Source of the DNA: CAMBRQ01 sp945870325
GTDB lineage: Bacteria > Bacillota > Clostridia > Lachnospirales > Lachnospiraceae
NCBI RefSeq assembly: GCF_050313795.1
Contig: NZ_JBNPMC010000013.1
Coordinates: 1 to 64,000, forward strand
Length of the DNA stretch: 64,000 nt
Direction of reading: 5' to 3'
A model generated the notes under the pieces. The model saw nothing but the letters and a program-made list of their open reading frames with translations. It was not told the origin of the DNA and did not search any database. Shown here piece by piece: positions 43,735 to 52,890 of this stretch (the first letter of the stretch is position 1; every line of letters starts with the position of its first letter). The position numbers and the translations under genes were made by a program.

Positions 43735-44936
43735 TTTTCTTCACCGTCCTTTACATTTTCATTAATCATAGCATTCGGTCCGATCTTAGCGCCATCTCCT
43801 ACATAGATACCTGCTCCGATCGTTGCTACGCCAGATTCTTCTTCCGTCGGCATTGCTCCTACTACAGCATTCTCGCCGATTACTACATTCTCAGCCACGA
43901 TACAATGTGAAACTTTTGCACCAGCCTTGATGATTGTTCCACCCATGACAACGGCATCTTCTACCACTGCACCCGGCTCAACTTTAACACCAGCGAACAG
44001 AATAGAGTGCTTTACATCACCATATACTTTGCATCCATCTGTGATCATAGAATTCTCTACTTTAGCGCCTGAACTGATCTTATGTCCGGTCATACCACTG
44101 TTACGGCTGTAGATCTTCCAGTTATCATCAAACAGATTGATACCACTGTGTTCCGGATCTAATACTTCCATATTAGCCTCCCAGAGAGAAGAAATCGTAC
44201 CTACATCCTTCCAGTATCCGCTGAAATGATATGCATACATACGACGTCCATCACGAAGAAGGTTCGGGATGATATTATTACCAAAGTCATTCTCTGACTC
44301 CGGATCTGCCTCGTCTTCAATGAGGTATTTTCTCAAGATATCCCAATTGAAAATATAGATACCCATAGAAGCCAGATTAGACTTCGGATTCTTCGGCTTC
44401 TCCTGGAACTCTGTAATCTTGTCATCTCCGTCAGCAACCATCAGACCAAAACGGGATGCCTCTTCCCACGGTACTTCCATAACGGCAACACTGAATTCAG
44501 CTCCTTTTTCCTTGTGGAAACGAAGGAAATCACTGTAGTCCTGCTTGCAGATCTGGTCACCGGAAAGGATGATAACATATTCTGGATCATATCTCTCAAT
44601 AAATGAAAGATTCTGGTAGATGGCATTCGCCGTTCCCTTATACCAATCAGAACCAGATGCCTTCTGATATGGCGGCAGTACATGTACTCCTCCATATAGA
44701 CGGTCCAAATCCCACGGCTGTCCATTTCCAATATACTCATTCAATACCAGTGGCTGATACTGGGTGAGAATTCCTACAGTGTCAATTCCGGAGTTCACAC
44801 AGTTTGACAGTGGAAAGTCGATAATACGGTACTTTCCGCCAAATGGAACTGCCGGTTTTGCCAGTTTCTGGGTCAGTGCATATAACCTGGAGCCCTGTCC
44901 ACCGGCAAGAAGCATAGCAATCATTTCCTTGCCCAT
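43728..44936 (-). CDS. glgC: Glucose-1-phosphate adenylyltransferase GlgC
   Basis: GlgC makes ADP-glucose, the committed step of glycogen synthesis. The 402-residue protein has LAGGQGSRLYALT, IIDFPLSNCVNSGID and FSGYWKDVGTISS, all present and complete. AAGGGGG precedes ATG 44936. It is first in the glgC-glgD pair. Palindromic repeats upstream may be an operator. Confidence 0.97.
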   Translation of the reverse strand: MGKEMIAMLLAGGQGSRLYALTQKLAKPAVPFGGKYRIIDFPLSNCVNSGIDTVGILTQYQPLVLNEYIGNGQPWDLDRLYGGVHVLPPYQKASGSDWYKGTANAIYQNLSFIERYDPEYVIILSGDQICKQDYSDFLRFHKEKGAEFSVAVMEVPWEEASRFGLMVADGDDKITEFQEKPKNPKSNLASMGIYIFNWDILRKYLIEDEADPESENDFGNNIIPNLLRDGRRMYAYHFSGYWKDVGTISSLWEANMEVLDPEHSGINLFDDNWKIYSRNSGMTGHKISSGAKVENSMITDGCKVYGDVKHSILFAGVKVEPGAVVEDAVVMGGTIIKAGAKVSHCIVAENVVIGENAVVGAMPTEEESGVATIGAGIYVGDGAKIGPNAMINENVKDGEEKW

Positions 44937-44967
44937 GTTTTATCCCCCTTTTAGGTAAATATTTTAT

Positions 44968-44995
44968 CTTAATCAATCTTCTTAATCTGATTAAG
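44968..44995. promoter_or_regulatory. Palindromic repeat cluster upstream of glgC
   Basis: CTTAATCTGATTAAG (44981-44995) is a perfect 7-bp inverted repeat with a 1-bp centre. A third half-site CTTAATC lies at 44968-44974, 13 bp away from the matching half of the palindrome. It sits 30-60 bp upstream of the glgC start, so a repressor or activator site is plausible. Confidence 0.45.
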
Positions 44996-45024
44996 CATAT
45001 CAATGTAATTATTCTACCACACTT

Positions 45025-45042
45025 TCAACCTGTTTGGGTTGA
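45025..45042. promoter_or_regulatory. Hairpin between the symporter and glgC
   Basis: TCAACC (45025-45030) and GGTTGA (45037-45042) form a 6-bp stem with a 6-nt loop. The T-run (TTTTT) is on the plus-strand side, where no gene ends, so terminator function for the minus-strand symporter is doubtful. Confidence 0.3.
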
Positions 45043-45069
45043 CTATTTTTAGGAAATATAAGACTTTTT

Positions 45070-46362
45070 TTATGCTGTTTCCGATCCCGAATTATTAAAC
45101 ACTTCTCGATTCAGCGCTTTGTTCTGATGAGCAACAATTGTTGTACATACAGCGTCACCCGTAATATTAACTGCCGTTCTTGTCATATCCAGGATACGGT
45201 CAATACCCATGATCAAACCAATCGCTTCAACAGGAAGTCCAACTGAGTTGAATACCATAGTTAATGTCACAAGACCTACGCTCGGAACACCTGCCGTACC
45301 TATGGAAGCCAGGGTCGCAGTACCGATAACGGTAATATAATCCATCATATCCAGATGAATACCGAATGCCTGAGCAGCGAATACTACGGCAACTCCCTGC
45401 ATGATCGCAGTTCCATCCATATTGATTGTTGCTCCAAGCGGAATCGTGAATGAGGATATCTTCTTGGATACGCCCATCTTTTTCGCCAATGTATCGATAG
45501 ACATCGGAATCGTTGCATTCGAGGTTGCAGTTGAGAATGCGAATGCCATAACAGGGAAGAAATTCTTAATGAATTTAAACGGATTCAAACCGGTAAATAC
45601 TTTGAGCAATGCCAGGTATACAACAAAGCACTGGATCGCCAATGCAACCAGAACACCAATCATATATTTTGCAAGCGGAATAAACGCACTGAAGCCAATA
45701 TTGGCAAATGTTCTGGAAATCAGACAGAACACGCCGATCGGCGCAAGACCCATGACCATCATGGTCATCTCCATCATAATATCGTTAAACTGACTGAAGA
45801 AGTTGCCTACTGTCTCTGTTCTCTCGCCTAATTTTGCCAGAATAATACCTACAATCAATGCAAATACGATAATCTGAAGCATACTTCCTGAAGACAGTGA
45901 ATTCAGAGGATTATCTGGGATAATATTAAGAAGCGTATCCGTAAGAGAAGTTGCCTCCATCGTCTCCACCGTAGCTGCATTCGTCTTAATTGCACTCATA
46001 TCCAATCCCATACCCGGATTAATCAGATTACCAATTGACAAAGCAACCGTAACAGCAAGCGCGGTAGTGAACAGATAGAATACCAGCGTACGCACACCAA
46101 CAGTTCCCAGTTTCTTCGTATCTCCAATGGACATACTTCCGCATACGATAGAACAGAATACCAGCGGTACGACCAGCATCTTCATCAGACGGATGAAGCC
46201 CTGCCCGATCACGTACAGAATTCCCTCTACGATAATATCATCTTTGATATGGCTTGACGGAATCAGATAGCAGAGAATTACTCCAAACAGAGCTCCCGCC
46301 AGTAAAGCAATAAATATCTTTGTTGTAAGTCCAATCTTTTTCTTTCCTTGTGTTTTTGCCAT
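45070..46362 (-). CDS. Dicarboxylate/amino acid:cation symporter
   Basis: A DAACS (GltP/DctA-type) secondary transporter for acidic amino acids or C4-dicarboxylates. The 430-residue protein has about eight membrane helices with the family motifs STATSNATIPMS, PLGATINMDGTAIMQG and GTAGVPSVGLVTLTMV. ATG 46362 follows GAGGGAGG. It starts 1 bp after the RmlD-like gene ends, so they share a transcript. Substrate choice is not readable with certainty. Confidence 0.93.
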   Translation of the reverse strand: MAKTQGKKKIGLTTKIFIALLAGALFGVILCYLIPSSHIKDDIIVEGILYVIGQGFIRLMKMLVVPLVFCSIVCGSMSIGDTKKLGTVGVRTLVFYLFTTALAVTVALSIGNLINPGMGLDMSAIKTNAATVETMEATSLTDTLLNIIPDNPLNSLSSGSMLQIIVFALIVGIILAKLGERTETVGNFFSQFNDIMMEMTMMVMGLAPIGVFCLISRTFANIGFSAFIPLAKYMIGVLVALAIQCFVVYLALLKVFTGLNPFKFIKNFFPVMAFAFSTATSNATIPMSIDTLAKKMGVSKKISSFTIPLGATINMDGTAIMQGVAVVFAAQAFGIHLDMMDYITVIGTATLASIGTAGVPSVGLVTLTMVFNSVGLPVEAIGLIMGIDRILDMTRTAVNITGDAVCTTIVAHQNKALNREVFNNSGSETA

Positions 46363-46363
46363 A

Positions 46364-47206
46364 CTAATCCTCCCTCTTTTCATTCATATATTCTTCCAGT
46401 GACGTTTTCCAGTCCGGCATATTATAGACATCAATAATTCTAAGGATAAAATTATCCAGTACAGCATATGCAGGTCTTTCTGAGGATACTTCTGAAGCAG
46501 CCACCGCTTTTAACTCTATCTCTTTTCCCGCATGTTTCAAAATCTCCTGAGCGAATTCATAACGGCTGCAGACACCCTTACAGGTTGCATGATAAGTGCC
46601 GTATTCGTTGGTCTTAATCAGGTGCAGAATGATTCTTGCCAGATCCTTCGCGCTTGTAGGAGAACCAATCTGATCGGATGCAACTGACAGCGTTTCACCT
46701 TTTTTTGCAGCATCCAGGACTTTATTGACAAAATTATTCCCTTTTCCATATACCCAGCTACTTCTTACGATAAAATGCTTATGGGTAAATTCTTTTACAT
46801 AATTCTCTCCTGCTCTCTTAGAACGTCCGTATACGCTCTTCGGATGTGTATCATCGAACTCGCTGTATGGGATATTCCCCTCGCCGTCAAACACATCATC
46901 CGTTGATAACTGGACAATCTTTGCTCCCATTTTACGTGCGATCAAACTTAAGTTTCTTGCGCCAAGGGCGTTGACACGGTATGCAGCCTCAGGATCTTTC
47001 TCACATAACTCCGTGTCCGTTATCGCTGCACAGTTGATAATAACATCCGGACGGCTGATTCCTCCATAATTGAGAACCTCTTCCGTATCGGTAATATCAA
47101 GTTCATCAATATCCGTATTCAGCACTTCCATTTCCAGTGGATCAACCACTTCTTTTATTGCGGATCCAATCTGTCCATTTGATCCCACAATCCAGATTTT
47201 TAACAT
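46364..47206 (-). CDS. RmlD-like dTDP-4-dehydrorhamnose reductase family protein
   Basis: An extended short-chain reductase of the RmlD_sub_bind family, 280 residues, with IVGSNGQIGSAI at the N-terminus and the catalytic YGRSK near residue 127. No other rhamnose-pathway genes are near, so the sugar-nucleotide role is uncertain; some members act elsewhere. GGAGG precedes ATG 47206. It is followed by the symporter. Confidence 0.88.
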   Translation of the reverse strand: MLKIWIVGSNGQIGSAIKEVVDPLEMEVLNTDIDELDITDTEEVLNYGGISRPDVIINCAAITDTELCEKDPEAAYRVNALGARNLSLIARKMGAKIVQLSTDDVFDGEGNIPYSEFDDTHPKSVYGRSKRAGENYVKEFTHKHFIVRSSWVYGKGNNFVNKVLDAAKKGETLSVASDQIGSPTSAKDLARIILHLIKTNEYGTYHATCKGVCSRYEFAQEILKHAGKEIELKAVAASEVSSERPAYAVLDNFILRIIDVYNMPDWKTSLEEYMNEKRED

Positions 47207-47227
47207 ATGTATACCTCCTCACATAAG

Positions 47228-47260
47228 AAAGGCGTTGATCAGAGCAAAATCAACGCCTTT
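47228..47260 (-). terminator. Hairpin between the small membrane protein and the RmlD-like gene
   Basis: AAAGGCGTTGAT (47228-47239) and its exact complement (47249-47260) form a 12-bp stem with a 9-nt loop. Little T-run follows on either side. It lies downstream of the minus-strand small-protein gene and likely marks its end. Confidence 0.65.
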
Positions 47261-47307
47261 CACCTTCTCAATTCAAAATTATACCAAGTCCGTAAAACCG
47301 CGTCAAG

Positions 47308-47613
47308 TTACAACGATTTCCAAACTTCTGCTACATCCAGGTCATATGTAATCTCCTCCACAATGCGGCTGCTGTCCACCTTCATGACTTCGCTTCCATT
47401 CTTGTCCATTGCCACGAATGCAGCAAATAACAAAAGGCATAAAAACACTCGAAGCCCGAATGTTCCTGGCGACGCCATTGGCTGGTCCTCTTCATAGAGT
47501 TGGCGGTATGCCGTGCCATAGCGAGGATGAACAGCCGGTATAGATCTTCTTTCGTTGTATAATTCTCTAGTCTGTTCCAACAGTTCCCGTCTTCGCTTTT
47601 CTGAATCATTCAA
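47308..47613 (-). CDS. Small uncharacterised membrane protein
   Basis: I do not recognise this protein of about 101 residues. An N-terminal charged helix (NDSEKRRRELLEQTRELYNERR) is followed by one membrane segment (about residues 53-70) and a short acidic outer tail. I place the start at TTG 47613, since GAGGTGAT lies 3 bp upstream, a near-perfect ribosome binding site; ATG 47619 is inside that site. It is a single gene between the his operon and the RmlD-like gene, ended by a hairpin. Confidence 0.65.
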   Translation of the reverse strand: MNDSEKRRRELLEQTRELYNERRSIPAVHPRYGTAYRQLYEEDQPMASPGTFGLRVFLCLLLFAAFVAMDKNGSEVMKVDSSRIVEEITYDLDVAEVWKSL

Positions 47614-47675
47614 GATCATCACCTCAGAAGAATATATGCTTCAATACTTGTATATATTCCTCTTCCTAATAGGCT

Positions 47676-48959
47676 TTAGCGGTCTGCCAGTTCTTTAATA
47701 ATATCTTCCCATGTGATTCCTTTTAATACCATCAATACCATAGCATGATATAAGAAATCAGATAATTCGTATTTGACCTCTTCTGGGTTCGGATTCTTTG
47801 CTGCAATCACGACTTCCGTCGCTTCTTCTCCTACCTTCTTCAGAATCTTATCAATTCCTTTTTCAAATAAGTAATTGGTGTAAGACCCTTCCTTCGGATG
47901 TTCCTTTCTATCCGCAATCGTTGCATAGACTGACTCGAATACCCTCAGAGGATTCGTCTCATCATAGTCATTGCCGGCTAACGGCTGGAAGAAGCAAGTT
48001 GGGTTACCGGTATGACATGCTGCACCTACCTGATCCACCTTTGCAAGCAGCGTATCACAATCACAGTCAATCGTCAGCGACTTCACATACTGGAAGTGTC
48101 CGCTGGTCTCTCCCTTCACCCACAACTGCTGTCTGCTTCTGCTATAATAGGTCATCTTTCCAGTCTTAATCGTATGATAGAATGCTTCCTCATTCATATA
48201 CGCCAGCATCAGAACTTCCTGAGTCTTATAGTGCTGAACTACAACCGGAATTAATCCCTGATCATTCGTCTTGAACTGGGAGAACTCCATCATGCTTTCA
48301 AAAGTAGTCATCTGAATATCTTCCTGCGCACATTTCTCCTTGAATGCCACGAAGTCCATATCCACCTGGCTGATGTATTTGCCGGACAGCCCTCTGACAC
48401 CTGAAGACTTCAGAATCTTAAAAAGTTCTCTTTCCTCCATCGTATCTGTTACGATTACACAAGGAACCTCTGTCACATTCACAACAGAATTCAGATCCAA
48501 CCTATGCATGAAGACAATCTCACTGCTGCAATCTTGTATCACATGCTGGTGCTTGAATAATGCATCGAAATCATTCAGCGATACCGCAAGTTTCTCCTTG
48601 CCAAAACGTTTCGCTGCCTCTTCAATCAACTTGACACTGTCCTGCTTAGAAAAATTAACCATAGCACGTTTGGCACCTGCATATAGAATCTTCTTAATAT
48701 CCTCCTGCCGCTTAATATTGCCACCAACTACCATCGGGATTCTGATCACCCGGTTCATGCGCTTAATCAGATCAATCGCCTCATCATGCTCATCATCCGC
48801 ATCTGACAGGTCAAACACAATTAACTCATCCGCCCCATTATCACTGTAATTTTTCGCAAGACCTATGGCATCTTCAGCGATTACCGTATGGTCGTCAAAC
48901 CATTTTACCGCCTTTCCTTTTGCAATAAAGATACAGGGTATCAATCTTTTATAACTCAT
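47676..48959 (-). CDS. hisI: HisIE with fused degenerate HisF-like domain
   Basis: A 427-residue fusion. The C-terminal half has HisI, phosphoribosyl-AMP cyclohydrolase (MTYYSRSRQQLWVKGETSG, DCDCDTLLAKVDQVGAACHTG), and HisE, phosphoribosyl-ATP pyrophosphatase (KKVGEEATEVVIAAK), which do steps 2 and 3 of histidine synthesis. The N-terminal 210 residues resemble HisF (RLIPCIFIAKGKAVKWFDD), yet both catalytic aspartates are gone: PCLDV reads PCIFI and the AID site reads SLN. It is the last gene of the his operon. Confidence 0.92.
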   Translation of the reverse strand: MSYKRLIPCIFIAKGKAVKWFDDHTVIAEDAIGLAKNYSDNGADELIVFDLSDADDEHDEAIDLIKRMNRVIRIPMVVGGNIKRQEDIKKILYAGAKRAMVNFSKQDSVKLIEEAAKRFGKEKLAVSLNDFDALFKHQHVIQDCSSEIVFMHRLDLNSVVNVTEVPCVIVTDTMEERELFKILKSSGVRGLSGKYISQVDMDFVAFKEKCAQEDIQMTTFESMMEFSQFKTNDQGLIPVVVQHYKTQEVLMLAYMNEEAFYHTIKTGKMTYYSRSRQQLWVKGETSGHFQYVKSLTIDCDCDTLLAKVDQVGAACHTGNPTCFFQPLAGNDYDETNPLRVFESVYATIADRKEHPKEGSYTNYLFEKGIDKILKKVGEEATEVVIAAKNPNPEEVKYELSDFLYHAMVLMVLKGITWEDIIKELADR

Positions 48960-48975
48960 AATCTATCCTTCTCCT

Positions 48976-49563
48976 TTATAAGCTTCCTTTTGTAGTCCAC
49001 GCTTCCTGGATTCTCGGCTCTTTCATTGTTGCCATATCCAGAGTTTTTCCGAAACTCTTAAACAGCGCTTCTGCCATATGATGATTATTCTCGCCATCCA
49101 GAATCTTCAGATGGATATTCATCATGGCACTGTAGGATACTGCATAGAAGAATTCCTTAATCATCTCCGTATCCATCTTACCGATACGCTCCGCTGTAAA
49201 AGCGGCATCATACTTAAGGTATGGTCTTCCGGACAGATCCACAGCACATAAAGCAAGCGTCTCATCCATCGGCAGCATAAAGTGTCCATAGCGCTTCATC
49301 CCTGCCTTATCGCCTACCGCTTTCAAAATAGCCGTTCCAAGTACGATCCCGGTATCTTCAATGGTATGATGGCAATCTACATCCAGATCTCCATCTACCT
49401 TCACTTCAAGATCGAACAAGCCGTGTCTTGCGAATCCATCCAACATATGATCGAAGAAACCAACTCCCGTATCAATCTTGGTTTTACCGGTTCCATCCAG
49501 ATTCAGCGTAACAGAGATATCGGTTTCTTTTGTTGCCCTCGTTATACTGGCTATCCTGTCCAT
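48976..49563 (-). CDS. hisB: Imidazoleglycerol-phosphate dehydratase
   Basis: HisB dehydrates imidazoleglycerol phosphate in step 7 of histidine synthesis. The 195 residues have FFDHMLDGFARHG, DCHHTIEDTGIVLG and MNIHLKILDGENNHHMAEALFK with the metal-binding histidines. It is the monofunctional form. AAGGAGG lies 9 bp before ATG 49563. It is 15 bp after hisD and 17 bp before hisIE. Confidence 0.97.
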   Translation of the reverse strand: MDRIASITRATKETDISVTLNLDGTGKTKIDTGVGFFDHMLDGFARHGLFDLEVKVDGDLDVDCHHTIEDTGIVLGTAILKAVGDKAGMKRYGHFMLPMDETLALCAVDLSGRPYLKYDAAFTAERIGKMDTEMIKEFFYAVSYSAMMNIHLKILDGENNHHMAEALFKSFGKTLDMATMKEPRIQEAWTTKGSL

Positions 49564-49577
49564 ATGCTGCGCCTCCT

Positions 49578-50867
49578 TTATTCAAAACGTACTTTAATCG
49601 AATTAGCATGAGCAGTCAGTTGCTCTGCTTTCGCAAAATTCTCGATATCTTCATGAATCGCCTCCAGTGCATCTCCGGAATATGAGATGATACTGGATTT
49701 CTTAATAAAATCATCTACCGACAGCGGAGAGAAAAATTTGGCGGTTCCATTGGTCGGAAGAACATGGTTCGGTCCGGCAAAATAATCTCCAAGCGGCTCA
49801 CTGGAATATTCTCCGATAAAGATTGCTCCCGCATTGCGAATCTTAGTCATCACATCATATGGATCTTTTGTCTGAATCTCCAGATGTTCAGATGCAATGT
49901 CATTGGCAATATCTATGACATCCTCCATCGTATCTGCAACCAGAATATATCCATAATTATCAAGAGACTTCTGGATAATCTCTCCTCTGGACAATTCTTT
50001 TACGAAGGCATCCACCTGGTCAGATACCTTCTGTGCCAATTCTTCGCTGGTAGTAACCAGAATCGCAGAAGCCAGTTCATCATGCTCTGCCTGAGACAAC
50101 AGATCGGCAGCCACATATCTTGGATTGGCAGTCTCATCTGCAATCACAAGAATCTCGCTTGGTCCTGCGATGGCATCAATACTGACATGACCATAGACGG
50201 ACTTCTTCGCTAACGCAACATAGATATTTCCAGGTCCCACGATCTTATCGACTTTTGGTATGCTCTCGGTTCCATAAGCCAGTGCTCCTATTGCCTGTGC
50301 TCCGCCCACTTTATAGACAGCCGTTGCCCCCGCCTCATGTGCGGCAACCAACGTATTCGGTGTTACTTTGCCATCTTTTCCCGGAGGGGTCACCATAATA
50401 ATCTCGTCAACTCCTGCAACCTTCGCAGGCACAATATTCATCAACACAGAAGACGGATATACCGCTTTTCCTCCCGGTACATATACACCTACTCTATGTA
50501 AAGGCGTCACCTTCTGTCCAAGCATGGTTCCATCCGGCTTGCTGTCAAACCAGCTATATTGGCGCTGCTTCTCATGGTACGACTCAATATTACGAAGCGC
50601 TTTACGGATAATTTCCACCAGAGAAGAATCCACAAGCGCATATGCTTCCTGTATCTCTTCTTCCGTCACTTTAATATTATCTGCATTGATACATGCCTTG
50701 TCAAACTTCGCTGTATACTCAAAGATTGCCTGATCTTTCTCCTTTTTCACCCGATTCAGGATCTCTGCAACTCCCTGTTCATATTCCCCGTAATTATTGG
50801 GGCTTCTCTTTAACAGGTCTTCCAGAAGATTCTGCTTCGTATCTTTGTTCAAACGCTGTATTCTCAT
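49578..50867 (-). CDS. hisD: Histidinol dehydrogenase
   Basis: HisD oxidises histidinol to histidine, the last two steps. The 429-residue enzyme has VGVYVPGGKAVYPSSVLMN, SQAEHDELASAILVT (His and Gln of the zinc site) and NHVLPTNGTAKFFSPL near the C-terminus. AAAGGA lies before ATG 50867. It is the third gene of the his operon. Confidence 0.98.
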   Translation of the reverse strand: MRIQRLNKDTKQNLLEDLLKRSPNNYGEYEQGVAEILNRVKKEKDQAIFEYTAKFDKACINADNIKVTEEEIQEAYALVDSSLVEIIRKALRNIESYHEKQRQYSWFDSKPDGTMLGQKVTPLHRVGVYVPGGKAVYPSSVLMNIVPAKVAGVDEIIMVTPPGKDGKVTPNTLVAAHEAGATAVYKVGGAQAIGALAYGTESIPKVDKIVGPGNIYVALAKKSVYGHVSIDAIAGPSEILVIADETANPRYVAADLLSQAEHDELASAILVTTSEELAQKVSDQVDAFVKELSRGEIIQKSLDNYGYILVADTMEDVIDIANDIASEHLEIQTKDPYDVMTKIRNAGAIFIGEYSSEPLGDYFAGPNHVLPTNGTAKFFSPLSVDDFIKKSSIISYSGDALEAIHEDIENFAKAEQLTAHANSIKVRFE

Positions 50868-50897
50868 CTGACTACTTCCTTTCCATCTTACCGTTCG

Positions 50898-51539
50898 TTA
50901 CAGATTAATCTGTCCACGTAATTGTGTAAGCAACGACTTGATTCGTTCGTTCTCCATACGCATGCTTACAGGATTTACAATCATTCTCGCAGAGAGAGGA
51001 CATACTTCTTCCAACACTTCCAGTCCATTCTCCTTAAGCGTTGACCCTGTCTCTACAATATCTACGATTACTTCTGACAGCCCTACGATCGGAGCCAGTT
51101 CAATGGATCCATTCAACTTAATAATCTCCACCGTCTGGTGCTTCGTATTATAGAAATAATCTTTTGCAATATTCGGATACTTTGTGGCAACACGGATCAG
51201 TTCATGATGCTGAAGCAGCGGCGCCGCATCTTTATAACCACATACGCACATTTTACACTTTCCATATCCCAGATCCAACACTTCATGAACCTTGCGCCCC
51301 TCTTCTAATATGGTATCTTTCCCCACGACTCCAATGTCAGCTGCACCATATTCCACATAGGTCGGCACATCCGGACCTTTGGCAAGGAAGAAGCGTAGTT
51401 TCAGATCTTCATTTACAAAGATTAATTTCCGCGAATCCTTATCTTTCATCTCTTCACAGGTAATGCCGATCTTCTCGAATAATTCCAGCGTCTGATGTGC
51501 CAGACGCCCTTTTCCCAAAGCAAATGTCAGGTATCTCAT
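50898..51539 (-). CDS. hisG: ATP phosphoribosyltransferase, short form
   Basis: HisG starts histidine synthesis by joining ATP and PRPP. At 213 residues this is the short form without the C-terminal regulatory domain, so it needs HisZ. TFALGKGRLAHQTLELFEKIG and VDIVETGSTLKENGLE (PRPP loop) are conserved. It starts 6 bp after hisZ ends. Confidence 0.97.
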   Translation of the reverse strand: MRYLTFALGKGRLAHQTLELFEKIGITCEEMKDKDSRKLIFVNEDLKLRFFLAKGPDVPTYVEYGAADIGVVGKDTILEEGRKVHEVLDLGYGKCKMCVCGYKDAAPLLQHHELIRVATKYPNIAKDYFYNTKHQTVEIIKLNGSIELAPIVGLSEVIVDIVETGSTLKENGLEVLEEVCPLSARMIVNPVSMRMENERIKSLLTQLRGQINL

Positions 51540-51545
51540 GATTGT

Positions 51546-52799
51546 CTAACTCCTATCTGTACTATTCACAATCTTGTGCTCGCCGGTTACCAGATTGATC
51601 ATCGTTATCTCACCGGACTTCTTAAGATAGATCAGGTTGCCGGCATAATATTCTTTGCCATATTCCACATAATCTTCCAGCAGTCTGCTCTTATCCTTTT
51701 TGATAAGTTCTGTATTCTTAGCCTTCCTACGGAAATCTCTGGCAAGAGCGGTAGCCTCTCTCTGCTTGCCTTCATCGTATACGATCATCGTATTCTTTCT
51801 CGTATATACAATACGGATCTTCTGGCGTACCAGTGCATTCATCAATTCATCTATTACAATTACGAATCCGATCGAAGGCCATTTCTTTCCAAACTTCTCG
51901 ATCAGATGGTCGTATCGTCCGCCTTTCACGATCGCATCTCCGGTACCAAAGGTGTATCCGCGGAAGATAATTCCGGAGTAGTACCCATAAGTACCGCTCA
52001 TACTAAGATCGAAAGTGACAAACTTCTCTACCCCATATAATTTCAGCGTATCATAGATCTTCTCCAGTCTTTTGACTGCCATCACACCTTTGGAATTCGG
52101 CGCAACATCCTTCGCACGTGTCAGAATATCAATGCCTCCGACCAGTTCATTTAATGCCGCAAATGCTTCCTTGGAACTTCTCTTCACCTGAATGCTTTCC
52201 AAGAATTCCTCCACGCCAAAATAATTGCGATTATTAATCAGTTCTCTTACTCGTTCTTCTGCGTCTTCATCCAGACACGCATCTTCAATCAAACTCTGGA
52301 AAAAATCAACATTGCCAACGCTTAACTGGAATTCCTTAAGTCCAATTGTCAAAAGCGATTCAATTACCAACGCGAGCATCTCTGCATCTGCTTCTACCGA
52401 GTCATCTCCCATCAACTCGGCACCCATCTGAGTCGTCTCCCGCAGACGTCCCTGATAATTCGAATGGTTAATAAAGGTATTGCCCGTATAGCAAAGACGG
52501 ATCGGCAGACGCTCATCCTTGAACAATGTTGCCGCTGCTCTTGCAATTGACGGCGTAATATCAGGACGAAGCGCAAGGGTATTGCCATCTTTATCGAAAA
52601 ATTTATAGAGATCTTTGGACGGAATGGTCCCAATCTCTTTCCCGAATACATCAAAATATTCAAAAGTCGGGGGCTGGATATCATGATATCCATATAAATG
52701 GAACACCTTCTTAAGCCGTCCTTCTAACGCAAGTTTCTTTCCACATTCTACATTATATATATCTCGGACTCCTTCCGGAGTATGCAACACTTTCTTCAT
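51546..52799 (-). CDS. hisZ: ATP phosphoribosyltransferase regulatory subunit HisZ
   Basis: HisZ is a histidyl-tRNA synthetase paralogue that binds and regulates short HisG. The 417 residues keep class II motifs (PEGVRDIYNVECGKK, LALRPDITPSIARA) and the C-terminal part is non-synthetase. It is a little longer than usual and overlaps no gene. A real HisRS would not be expected here. GGAGGAAC precedes ATG 52799. It opens the his operon. Confidence 0.93.
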   Translation of the reverse strand: MKKVLHTPEGVRDIYNVECGKKLALEGRLKKVFHLYGYHDIQPPTFEYFDVFGKEIGTIPSKDLYKFFDKDGNTLALRPDITPSIARAAATLFKDERLPIRLCYTGNTFINHSNYQGRLRETTQMGAELMGDDSVEADAEMLALVIESLLTIGLKEFQLSVGNVDFFQSLIEDACLDEDAEERVRELINNRNYFGVEEFLESIQVKRSSKEAFAALNELVGGIDILTRAKDVAPNSKGVMAVKRLEKIYDTLKLYGVEKFVTFDLSMSGTYGYYSGIIFRGYTFGTGDAIVKGGRYDHLIEKFGKKWPSIGFVIVIDELMNALVRQKIRIVYTRKNTMIVYDEGKQREATALARDFRRKAKNTELIKKDKSRLLEDYVEYGKEYYAGNLIYLKKSGEITMINLVTGEHKIVNSTDRS

Positions 52800-52811
52800 A
52801 GTTCCTCCATG

Positions 52812-52850
52812 TTATTGTCATTCATCCACTTTAGCATGCTACCACAATAA
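52812..52850. promoter_or_regulatory. Inverted repeats in the his leader
   Basis: TTATTGT (52812-52818) and ACAATAA (52844-52850) are complementary, and a perfect palindrome TAGCATGCTA (52832-52841) lies between them. The leader is about 55 nt, too short for a T-box. The palindrome is about 20 bp downstream of the likely start point, so an operator is possible. Confidence 0.45.
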
Positions 52851-52861
52851 AACTGTATTGA

Positions 52862-52890
52862 ATTATAAGCATTTTCTTACTCTTTGTCAA
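52862..52890 (-). promoter_or_regulatory. Consensus promoter of the his operon
   Basis: On the minus strand, TTGACA (52890-52885) and TATAAT (52867-52862) are separated by exactly 17 bp, a perfect sigma-A promoter with a TG two bases before the -10. The -35 overlaps the last codons of recU. Confidence 0.85.

Noticed and set aside
52800..52861. T-box leader before the his operon
   Set aside because: About 55 nt of leader is too short and there is no T-box sequence or terminator.
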